Shown in pieces: positions 55,390 to 64,000 of a stretch of 64,000 bases of DNA. Numbering within the stretch: position 1 is the first letter of the stretch; the number at the start of each line of letters is the position of its first letter. The DNA is from Dama dama (lineage: Eukaryota; Chordata; Mammalia; Artiodactyla; Cervidae): the NCBI RefSeq assembly GCF_033118175.1, contig NC_083692.1:17232501-17296500 (forward strand), given 5' to 3'. The notes below the pieces were generated by a model, which searched no databases, was not told the origin of the DNA, and was given only the letters and a program-made list of their open reading frames with translations. The position numbers and the translations under genes are program-made.

Positions 55390-55735
55390 TTGTTTTTGTT
55401 CATTCGCTGAAAGTCAAGTCCAACCCTTTGCGACCCCATGGACTGCAGCACACCAGGCTTCCCTGTCCTTCACCGTCTCCTGGAATCTGCTCAAGTTGAA
55501 GTCCATTGAGTCGGTGATGCTATCTAACCATCTCATCCTCTGTTGCCCTTTTCTCCTCCTGCCCTCAATCTTTCCCAGCATCAGGGTCTTTTCCAAAGAG
55601 TTATCTCTTTGCATCTAGTGACCAAAGTATTGGAGCTTCAGCTTCAGCATCAGTCCTTCCAATGAATATTCAGGGTTTATTTCTTTTAAGATTGACTGGT
55701 TTGATCTCCTTTCAGTCCAAGGGACTCTCTAGAGT
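55390..55735 (-). mobile_element. BovB LINE 3' end
   Basis: Minus-strand copy from GTTGTTTTTGTTCATTCGCT to CAGTCCAAGGGACTCTCTAG. 5'-truncated. Confidence 0.95.
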
Positions 55736-57029
55736 CATCTCAGGGCCTGGCTAGATAAGAGACAGCTATTAAAGTCATAACAATAAAATGGCCATAGCCC
55801 AGTCTGAGAAAATGGGGCCCAGGCAGCTATGGATGCTTGGGAGCCACTGGAGCAGAACAAGAGATGACAGAGCTGCTGGAGGAATGACACTTGGGCAGGG
55901 ATAATCTCTCAGCATCAAGGAGAGGGTCCTGAGTGATGAAGTCCCCAAGCAGCCCATTGGAGGCGAGTGCCTGAAGAGGCCAGCCCAGGTGAGGTCGGGG
56001 TTGGAATAAAGGGCTGGTCCTCAGGAATAAGAAGAGTCCTCTCCCAGGAGATATTGCGGGTGGGGATCAGTGCTTAGAAACTTAGTACATTTATGACCTG
56101 CTATGCATGTATTTGTAGGCTCTCTGCAAAATACCAAATTTGAAGTCTACCCTTTCCTTTTCTTGACCACTGTTCTGCCTTATTGTTCCTGAAGGAAAAG
56201 AATAAGGACTCAGAGTCTGGGGTCTGGAGCTCCCACCTCTTTTGCAGCTGATGAGCTCTGTGACCCTAGGAAAGCAGTCTCCCCTCTCTGGGTCTTGGTT
56301 CCTTCACCTGTAGAGGGGGGTGGGATGGGGGAGCGGCAGATGTTCTCCAAGGTCCCTTCCAAATTGGAGTCCAGGCCATCCTCAAGCCCTAAGGGGTTAA
56401 TCAGGGTGGGCCCCACCTCCACTAAGAGACCACACCAAGGGCTTTTGTTTTCAAAGAATCCGAGGCAGGGCTTGGGGAGGGAGGAGTGTTCCCAATTTCC
56501 ATAGCTGATTAATCCAAGAGAAATGACGAGGTGGGCACTGCAGGTCGGCAGCCCTGGGGACATTCTCCCCACTGGACAGGGCCGCCTCTGTGACAGCTCC
56601 GCACAGAGAAAGGTGAACCAAAAGCTAGGGGGTGACCGTCCCTGTTTAACAGCTCTCCATTTATTTACCAAAAAAATATTGTTCCATCATAAAAATTCCC
56701 AAAATAGTTCCTTCTCTGGCCAGACTGACTGGCGGGCGCCCAGCTTGGGAGCCCAGCCTTGCTGGAGACACACTCTCAGGGAGGCAAAATTAGCCCGGGA
56801 AGTCGGGGGCTTCAGTCTGAGGACCACCAGCCCCACACATCCTGTGAGGGGTGCGGCCGGAGGGTTTGGGCTGCGGAGTCGTCTCTCTGGGGGGCAGAGG
56901 GGGGGGGCCCCTCTGGGCAGTGACAGGATTTTCCAAGGCTCAGCAAGTTTATTTTTAGCTCAGAAGGGTTTCCTCTGCTCTAAGGGGACTGGGGGGTGGG
57001 TTTCATCTGCTGAAGGGGCGACACATGCT
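55736..57029. other. Single-copy, GC-rich from 56.2 kb, no gene supported
   Basis: 56,200-57,000 is G-rich with some CpG but is not a clear island. A plus-strand frame stays open from 56,523 to 57,101 without any domain. TTATTTTTAG at 56,949-56,958 fits the MEF2 consensus. A regulatory role is possible but not shown. Confidence 0.4.
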
Positions 57030-57342
57030 TTGCTCTCTGCTGGAATGCTCTCTCCCACACTCGAATTCAGGCACCTTCTCCTCCCACAGTTCTTGACTTA
57101 AAACAGCTCTGCAGAGAGCCCTTTTCTGAGATCCCTCCCCTGAAAATGACCCCGATGAGGATCTCAGCTATCCAGTTCAAAAGACTCTTCCTTTCCCTTT
57201 GGAGAACGTGTCACAGTCCATGCTTAACGTATTTCCGAAGGTCCGTGCTTAGTCTTTCCCATAGGCTGTAAGGTTCTTGGGCAGAGAACCCAGTACCTTG
57301 CACATAGTAGGTACTCAGTAAGTATCCTTCCCATTTATTATT
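57030..57342 (+). repeat. L2 LINE 3' region
   Basis: TGCTGGAATGCTCTCTCCC, GGCTGTAAGGTTCTTGGGC and CACATAGTAGGTACTCAGTA follow L2 sense order. Confidence 0.75.
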
Positions 57343-57805
57343 GTTGTTCAGTCGTTCAGTCATGTCCAACTCTTTGCAACCCCATGGACTGCAGCACGCC
57401 AGGCTTCCTTATCCTTCACCATCTCCTGGAGCTTGCTCAAACTCATGTCCATTGAGTCAGTGATGCCATCCAACCATCTCCTCCTCTGTCATCCCCTTCT
57501 CCTCCTGCCTTCAATCTTTCCCAGCATCAGGGTCTTTTCAAATGAGTCAGCTCTTCGCATCAGGTGGCCAAAGTATTAGAGCTTCAGCTTCAACATCAGT
57601 CATTCCAATGAATATTCAGAATTAATTTCCTTCAGGATTGATTGATTGGATCTCCTTGTAGTCCAAGGGACTCTCAAGAGTCTTCTCCAACACCACAGTT
57701 CAAAAGCATCAATTCTTCTGTGCTCAGCCTTCTTTATGGTCCAACCCTCACATCCATACATGACTACTGGAAAAACCATAGCTTTGACTATATGGACCTT
57801 TGCTG
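57343..57805 (-). mobile_element. BovB LINE 3' end, 463 bp
   Basis: Minus-strand copy from TGTTGTTCAGTCGTTCAGTC to ACTATATGGACCTTTGC. The minus-strand frame still shows the BovB C-terminal FELWCWRRLLRVPWTTRRSN. Possible duplication CATTTATTA (57,332-57,340) and CATTTATAA (57,808-57,816). Confidence 0.95.
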
Positions 57806-57811
57806 GCATTT

Positions 57812-57955
57812 ATAATGACTTAATAACTTGCTTGAGACTTAGAAAAGCCAAATAAATTACCCAAGGTCATGTAGCTCACAAGTGCCAGAAGTAGGATTTG
57901 AACCCAGGTCTGTCTGATTCCCAAACCCAGGTCTTAACTCCGCTCTCCTGATCCA
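57812..57955 (-). repeat. MIR SINE
   Basis: TTACCCAAGGTCATGTAGC, AGGATTTGAACCCAGGTCTG and CCAGGTCTTAACTCCGC in reversed MIR order. Confidence 0.8.
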
Positions 57956-59621
57956 CATGATCTGCAGGGCGGGACAAATTGCTGAATGAGAGGGCAGGAA
58001 ACAGCCGTGATTGTGTCTTCTCTGTCACCTTCTTCCTGCACCCATGATGGGGAGGAAAGAGTGCATACAGGAGGCCCTCAAGAAGACTCAGTACTTAATC
58101 CCGGTGCCTCACATATAACAGGTGATCAGTAAGGGAACAGTAATGTTCCCTCTGCCAGGGACCCCAGACATCTCCCAGAAGCATACAGGTCTTGCAGGGA
58201 CTGTCTGTATTTGTGGCTGAGAGAGTGAGGGAGAGGGACCTATAAAAATGAATCCCTCCAACTGGTCTTTCCTCCTGCCCACCACCCCACCCTAACCAGA
58301 GCAGGACCCCAAACAGGAACACAATCCATAGATGAGAGCCGTCCTTACTAACAAGATGCTGTGGCTGCCAAGAGATTCCAGACTGAGTTTCCAAGCAAAG
58401 GTGAGCAAGCCCCTCGTGGCTCCCTCAAAGGCCCCACTTTTAGACCTACCCCCTTACAAACACTCCATGCCATACATAAGGCTTCCTTAATTTCATGTGA
58501 AGTGGGAACAAATTCACCTCAGAATTTAATAAATTCAGTTCAACTAATTAATCAATTCACCTTAGAATAAAATGCCAATTTTATTGAGCTAGAATAAATA
58601 TAATGCATATACAGTGAGTGTATTTATAATGAATATAAAGAATATAATGGCTTGCTTTGCAAACCGAGCATTAAGACAAGCACTCCCCGCCCCCCTCAAA
58701 AAAAAAGACAAGCCCCACACCACCTCCTGGGAGGAGAGACAGACAGAGAGAGAGCAATCGGAAGAGTGAAAGATGTTTCCTCAGGCCATTCCACTCTGTG
58801 AGTAGAGACTCCACAGAATGAAGAACAAGATGGCAGATACTCCCTCTGCAGCTGGTTTTGGCTCCCACAATGCTTAGCACCTTTTTGGCACCTTGAGTGG
58901 ATTCTGATAAAGGAAGATGTATATCTTTCCATATATCTTGAGCCCTAAATTCAAGGTAACTACTTCGTGATATACAAAGTCACATATATCCCATTTTAGT
59001 AGAGAAGTTATCTTTAAGGGGTAATTTTATGGGACACGATCTTTTTCTTTACCTACTGACTTTAGAACCTGACTTTTACTTAGCATCCAACAATACTGTC
59101 ATTAACATTCACTGTGAGGAAATCAGACCATAGATCCAAACAAGAAAAAAAAACAGTCTCCTGGAATCTTACCACTCCGAGGTAACCACTGTGTGTTTCT
59201 GAGGGGCTTTTTCTCAAGGCAAGTATCTACAAATGCGTAGTTATTATATCCATATTTTCTAAAGGGAATACTGGAAAGAAGTTGGCCTTTTGAAATCTAC
59301 AGGTTGTGATTTTTTTCAAAGTCTTTTCTTTAAGAATACAATGGGCTCGATTCTTTCCTTTTCAAGCTCCTCTTTATACTCTGGGCCAATTTTCCGCACT
59401 GTTACTATTTGTACCAGAAAACTCCTTGGCATCCTCAATTCTAAGCAGGTGAGAGTCAGAATCACTCCCAGTGGAAAAGAGGCCAAAGGAACCAGGATGA
59501 ATCTTTTCCTTCTTCCCGATTTGGCCTCCGGTTAGTCCTGTAGGGAAGCTGGCCCAAGAAGACTGAATCACGTCCATAAATCACACCTGTACTCCGTCTC
59601 TCCTGCCCCTTGAGGCTGAGC
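57956..59621. other. Single-copy stretch, nothing recognised
   Basis: AT-rich at 58,490-58,660 and 58,920-59,060. Open frames have no domain. No repeat family is supported. Confidence 0.4.
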
Positions 59622-59839
59622 CATCATCACCACAGTACAGAGGATGCCACGTGCCACTGGGTCCATGCGCCGTCATCACCACAGTACAGAGGCTGAGCCA
59701 TCATCACCACAGTACAGAGGATGCCACGTACCACGGGGTCCATGTGCCATCAACACCACAGTACAGAGGATGCCACGTACCACTGGGTCCATGCGCCATC
59801 ATCACCACAGTACAGAGGATGCCACGTGCCACTGGGTCC
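59622..59839. repeat. 49-bp minisatellite, about 4.5 copies
   Basis: Units start with CATCATCACCACAGTACAGA and contain GGATGCCACGTACCACTGGG. Units lie at 59,622-59,670, 59,671-59,698 (a 28-base short unit carrying GGCTGAGC), 59,699-59,747, 59,748-59,796 and 59,797-59,839 (partial). Differences between units are few, so the array is young. The repeated peptide frames on plus are a by-product. Confidence 0.97.
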
Positions 59840-60162
59840 AGATGGTACCCACTACTTGTGCCATCTGGAAGCAGGTAGGCTCATCATCATTTCCTCCCGA
59901 GACCAGATGACACAGAGAGAAACGGAAGGAACACTTAGACTGAGAGAGAGATTTCAGAAATAAACACCCTCCCTTTACCCCCATTCAAACCATTTCTAGC
60001 CTCAGTTTGTTTCTTTGCCCAGTCAAGAAGGAAGGGATGATTTTGGCAGCGCTGAGGATGGGAGAAGAGCAGTGTGTGTGCAGCACCCCCAGTCTCCTGG
60101 CCTCTCCCCCTGCACTTCATTCTCCTTGCCGACCTGCCCTGCCACCCAGGACACCTCCCACC
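59840..60162. other. Single-copy stretch, perhaps with pseudogene 5' UTR
   Basis: The last tens of bases before 60,163 may be the 5' UTR of the GLUL pseudogene (ACACCTCCCACC before the ATG). The rest is unassigned. Confidence 0.4.
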
Positions 60163-61505
60163 ATGGCAGCCTCAGCGAGCTCCCACTGAAACAAAGGCAT
60201 CCATCAGGTGGGCGTGTCCCTGCCTCGGGGTGAGAAAGCCCAAGCTATGCATATCTGGATGGACAGTGCCAGATGAGTTGCCCCAGGGGCATTTTGATGG
60301 CTCTATTACTTTTCAGTCAGAAGTTCCAACCCGGACAGGTATCTTATCACTGCTGCCATGTTCTAGGACCTGTTATGCAAGGACTACCAGTTGGGGTTCT
60401 GTGAAGTCTTCAAGTACAACCAAAAGGCTGCAGAGACCCATGGAAGGCATCCCTGTAAACAGAACACAGATATGGTGAGCAACCAGCACTCCCATTTGGA
60501 TCAAAGCAGGAATATATTCTCATGGGCACAGAGGATTACCCCTTGGGTTGGCCTTCCAACTGCTTCTTTGGGCCCCAAGATCCATATGACTGTAGTGAGG
60601 GAGCAAAGATTATGGCGGGGATATCATACAGGTTCACCACCAGGCGTCAAGATTTTGAGGATAGAGTGCCAAGATCGTGGCTGCTCATGGCAATTCCAGA
60701 TAAGACCCTGTGAAGGAATGGACGTGGGACATCTCTGGGTGGACCATTTCATCTTGCACCAGGTATATGAAGACTTTGGAATGACAGCAACCTTTGATCC
60801 TAAAGCCCATTCCTGGGACCTGGTATGGGGCCGGGTGCCACATCAACTTCAGCACCAAGGCCATGAGAGAGAATGATCTGAAGCACCTTGAGGAGGCCAT
60901 TGGGAAACTGAGCAAGCAGTACATGCAGCTGAGCCTACGATCCCAAGGGGGACCTCAACAATGCCTGGCGCCTAACTGGACTCCACGAAACCTCCAACAT
61001 CAACGACTTTTCAGCCAGCATGACCAACCGTGGCTCTTGCACCCCCATTCCCAGGATTGTAGACAGAAAAAGGGTTACTGTAAAGACCTCTGCCAGTCGT
61101 GACCCTTTTTCAATGATGAAAGCCCTCATCTGCACATCTTCACTTTTTTTTAAAACCTGGATGAATACTTTTAAATATATTTATTTATTTATTTATTTGT
61201 CTGTGCCAGACCTTAATTGTGGCTTGCAGGATCTTTCTTGTGGCATGTGAGACCTAGTTCCCTGATCAGGGATTGAACCTGGGCCCCCCAGCACTGGGAG
61301 CATGGAGTCTTAGCCATTGGACCACCAGAGAAGTCCCTGCACGTATCTTCTCAGTGAAACTGGCAGTGGGCTCACCCAGTACAGAAACTAAGTGGACTGA
61401 CTTGCAGCCATCAAACCCCTCCTAATTCTACACCCCACTTCTACTCTTACCCCTCTCTCCATTGTCCTGATAGCTGTGACTTAAAGGATGGGGTACCAAG
61501 GTCTG
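60163..61505 (+). pseudogene. GLUL: Processed pseudogene of glutamine synthetase
   Basis: The intronless DNA follows the GLUL coding order. It starts with an ATG in GCAGCCTCAGCGAGCTCCCA, and has CTCTGTGAAGTCTTCAAG-like sequence (reads CEVFKYNQKAAET), MVSNQH, the glycine-rich PSNCFFGPQDPY region, QFQIRPCEGMD, HLWVDHFILH, and GAGCHINFSTKAMRE. The live enzyme (about 373 residues) makes glutamine from glutamate and ammonia with ATP. This copy cannot: codon 9 is TGA, a block of about 50-60 bases is missing near 60,275, and the matching pieces alternate between frames, so there are several indels. A SINE is inserted at 61,142-61,337. The coding part resumes after it and ends at a TAA at 61,389-61,391, followed by GLUL-like 3' UTR (GTGGACTGACTTGCAGCC). 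No introns point to retroposition of an mRNA. Confidence 0.93.
61142..61337 (-). mobile_element. CHR-1-like SINE inside the GLUL pseudogene
   Basis: Reverse CHR SINE from an ATTTATTTATTTATTTATTTG tail to CACCAGAGAAGTCCC. Flanked by TGCACATCTTC (61,131-61,141) and TGCACGTATCTTC (61,338-61,350), the duplicated GLUL sequence around the target. Confidence 0.93.
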
Positions 61506-61518
61506 CCTTAATTCCCCG

Positions 61519-61540
61519 CCCCCCCCCCCCCCCCCCCCCC
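61519..61540. repeat. Poly-C run of 22
   Basis: A C homopolymer followed by GCCGCC, an A-run and a short GA run. Exact length is likely unreliable. Confidence 0.85.
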
Positions 61541-61565
61541 GCCGCCAAAAAAAAGAGAGAGAGAA

Positions 61566-63028
61566 TTTGGAGAGCAACAGAGTTCAATGTCAAATGCTAA
61601 CTAGTGGGGAGAAAATGTTCGATACACTGCGTATTTTGTAACGGCCTGGTTTCATTTCGCTTTGCTTTCTTCAGTATTTGGTGGTTGCAAATCTAGTCCA
61701 AGATTGGCTGTGGATTTGAAAAATCAGTGGTTTTGATTAAGTATTTGGACTTTGATCTTTGAATGGAATTAACCTTAAAAAGAAAACAGTGCTGCTTAGA
61801 TGAAAGAAATCACCAGCCTCCTGTTCTCCTGAGCGGAGCGTCAAGTTACTTCTATACCATAGCCAAGTGACTACTAAGGAATTTGATAATTACCTTTCCA
61901 GTTAGAATAGCACATATTCACTGCTCAGATTCAAGAATTTGTTTAAAAATGCAACTATAAATAGTGCAGGTACTTCCAGTTTCTAACATCAGTCTTGCAA
62001 ATTTCCTGTCCTTATGAATAGCCTGTTGTTCAAGCCACCCAACCACAGTCAGCAAATGGACTCGCACGAGCTAGCACCCCTTCACCACCTTTGTGTTTAT
62101 TTAACCACCTTGCTCTCAGGATAATTTAAGATGACTTTTAAATATTACATGCAATATAATGAAAGCAAAACAGTGGGTATATAAGAAAAAAATTTAAGGG
62201 AAAGAAACAGAAGATGAAGATGCTAAGGGTGAAATTTCAGTTTTGCAGGTTGTGAAGGTCTGTACGCTGGCTCAAGACTGCTTCGTATTTAAATATAAAC
62301 AGAAAGCAGGGAGACATGGTCAGTTATATGATCTATAGCATCCATAGAATAAAAGCAGGTGTTTAGGAGAAAAACAACTACTTCTGGAACAAAGACCCAC
62401 CAAAAATGTCTTCCATTGATCCTCATAAAGAAAACAGCATTCTTACCATAGATATGACAAGGAACTCCATAAATCTTTCTCTTAAAACATTTTTGTGTAG
62501 GCTGATGACTTCTTAAGAAATCTGAGTTTATTAAAAATCATTTCTGGAGACCAAAAGCTCATGGTTCAGATCCACAGCCTGTGTTGTTCAAGGAGAGATT
62601 TAAGAACTGGGAGAACACATAGACTATGAAAACCAGACCATCCTCATCAAGTTTTATTTCTTTAAACCAAGCATTTGTAAGCATTGTAAGCACAATGAGT
62701 TTACGGATCCTTTCCTTCTAACCAGCACTTGTGATGATAGTTAAACATCACTCTATTTGCTTTAACTTGAGCCACGTCAGGAGTAGGGTCAATGCCCCTG
62801 GTGGAAAGTGCAGGGAAGCGACCACACTTCATCCTTGTCATCCTTTGTCTTCTCTTACAGGGAAGACTTACAATGTCAAATTCTCTGCTTTGCCCCGTTT
62901 ACCATCCCTTCAAGGTCTAGTTGGGCCATCCTCAAAACAACTTTCTCATGCAGTACTGCTTTACACAAGTAGAGGTCATGATCCTCTCTTTTGTCCCAGA
63001 TCCCACATCTTCTCTTTGGGGTGTTCTC
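61566..63028. other. AT-rich single-copy stretch, no gene seen
   Basis: Nearly 1.5 kb without any repeat that I recognise. A good acceptor (TTTGTCTTCTCTTACAG, ending 62,860) has no convincing donor after it. Absence of repeats makes this a candidate for conserved noncoding DNA. Confidence 0.4.
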
Positions 63029-63038
63029 CAGTCCCTCT

Positions 63039-63252
63039 TGGGGCTTCCCTGGTGGCTCAGACGGTAAGGAATCCACCTGCAATGTGGGACACTCAAGTTC
63101 AATCCCTGGGTTGGGAAGATCCCCTGGCAGAGGGCATGGCAACTCACTCCAGTATTCTTGCCTGGAGAATCCCCATGGCCAGAGGAGCCTGGCGGGTTAC
63201 AGTCCACGGCATCACAAAGAGTCGGATACAACTAAGCGACTAAGAACAAGAT
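63039..63252 (+). mobile_element. Bov-tA SINE, full length
   Basis: Sense element from TGGGGCTTCCCTGGTGGCTC to CAACTAAGCGACTAAGAAC. Flanked by a perfect CAGTCCCTCT at 63,029-63,038 and 63,253-63,262. Confidence 0.97.
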
Positions 63253-63262
63253 CAGTCCCTCT

Positions 63263-63833
63263 GCCCACCCTATCTTCTTCTCACGCCCCAAACATATAGA
63301 TTGATCAGATATCCTGAGGGGTTCCAGAATTCACGTCTCTGGAGCTGTCCTGGAGTTCTGGCTGGGTCCAGGTTGGGGAGGACATCAGTGAATGTAGATC
63401 ACCCCTGCTGGCTAGCAGGGTAGGTTTTTCATGGGACTGGGCTTCCGGAACGGTGCTCTCATGCTAATTCAGGGTGACTCACTCACATCAGACACAGGGA
63501 GAGTTCAGGGCTCTGGGCTATCAGGCATCACCACTGACCATTACGTTGGAGCCATGTCGGTAGGCTGTACATCACCTTTCTCTTGCTCCTTCCACCTCAC
63601 CCCACCTCCCTCACCAAAATAAGTGCCAGGGGACCCGCACACAGTGGGATGTCACTGCTCACATAGCAAGGCAAGTTTATTTGTCCGCTCTCTTCCAACT
63701 CCTACCTAGTGATCTCAAGAGGAACAATGTTTCCCCTCTTTTTCTCTTCACTTTATTCCATTTGTCAGCAAAAGCCAAAAACCCATGTCTAATCATCTTA
63801 AACAGTGTAGCTAATAATGCTTTGGGGCTTCCT
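63263..63833. other. Single-copy stretch, nothing recognised
   Basis: No repeat family or exon is supported. Confidence 0.4.
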
Positions 63834-64000
63834 TGGTGGCTCAGTGGTAAAGAACCTGCCGATGCAGGAGACTCAGTTAGATTCCTGGGTGGGGAAAATC
63901 CCCTGGAGAAGGAAATGGCAACCCACTACAGTATTCTTACCTGGGAAATCCCATGAACAGAGGAGCCTGGCAGTCTACAGTTCATGGGACCGCAGAGAGT
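63834..64000 (+). mobile_element. Bov-tA SINE, cut by the window end
   Basis: Sense element from GGGGCTTCCTTGGTGGCTCA to CATGGGACCGCAGAGAGT, where the window stops. Its 3' end and duplication lie outside. Confidence 0.95.

Noticed and set aside
56523..57101. 193-codon plus-strand frame
   Set aside because: No recognisable domain, low-complexity Gly/Arg/Ser content, and overlap with an L2 at its end.
59622..59839. Repeat array as a CRISPR
   Set aside because: The units are directly joined without unique spacers, and the DNA is mammalian.
60391..60876. 162-codon frame as a live glutamine synthetase exon
   Set aside because: Matches to the enzyme shift frame several times and catalytic regions are scrambled; the copy is a dead retropseudogene.
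62861..62950. Exon after the strong acceptor ending 62,860
   Set aside because: No convincing donor follows and the open frame runs into a Bov-tA SINE.

Overview
The window is nuclear DNA of a ruminant (Bovidae-type). It is full of retroposons found only or mainly in ruminants: tRNA-Glu-derived Bov-tA and Bov-A2 SINEs, older CHR-type SINEs of Cetartiodactyla, and 5'-truncated BovB (RTE) LINEs. These sit on a background of old mammalian repeats (MIR, L2, L1M, MLT1, MER5, Tigger). No primate Alu and no bacterial-style gene organisation is seen. The sequence does not separate cattle from sheep, goat or related species. Repeat family names are by recognition, not by a library search.

Layout. 1-4.45 kb is mostly single-copy with a MIR, a CA microsatellite and one Bov-tA. 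4.45-6.06 kb is a strong CpG island with a palindromic TATA element (5572-5579). The best reading is a minus-strand promoter: the minus strand has no ATG from 5559 down to a consensus splice donor at 4937-4932, as expected for a noncoding first exon whose gene continues leftwards out of the window. Under that reading most of the window is upstream intergenic DNA. 6-36 kb mixes single-copy DNA with nested repeats; the clearest nests are a BovB inside a CHR SINE (15.2-15.65 kb) and an L1 3' end carrying two SINEs (17.96-19.48 kb). 36.5-41.1 kb is a long old L1 on the minus strand. 43.2-44.3 kb is the largest BovB, with decayed reverse-transcriptase coding sequence. 46-58 kb is again mixed, with a Tigger-type MITE, a degenerate ~30-bp tandem element (48.7 kb) and several BovB ends, including a 40-bp BovB insertion flanked by 10-bp target-site duplications (54.15 kb).

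58-64 kb holds a 49-bp minisatellite (59.6 kb) and a processed pseudogene of glutamine synthetase (GLUL, 60.16-61.5 kb). The pseudogene has stops and frameshifts, and a CHR SINE later landed in its C-terminal coding part.

I found no intact protein-coding gene. Two exon-like segments (23,940-24,600 and 28,768-28,966, plus strand) have good splice or polyadenylation signals but no recognisable protein, and they need transcript evidence. I found no previously undescribed multi-gene system. The items most worth following are the CpG-island promoter, the minisatellite, the GLUL pseudogene, the degenerate 48.7-kb element and the CCAAT/X-box cluster at 22.8 kb.
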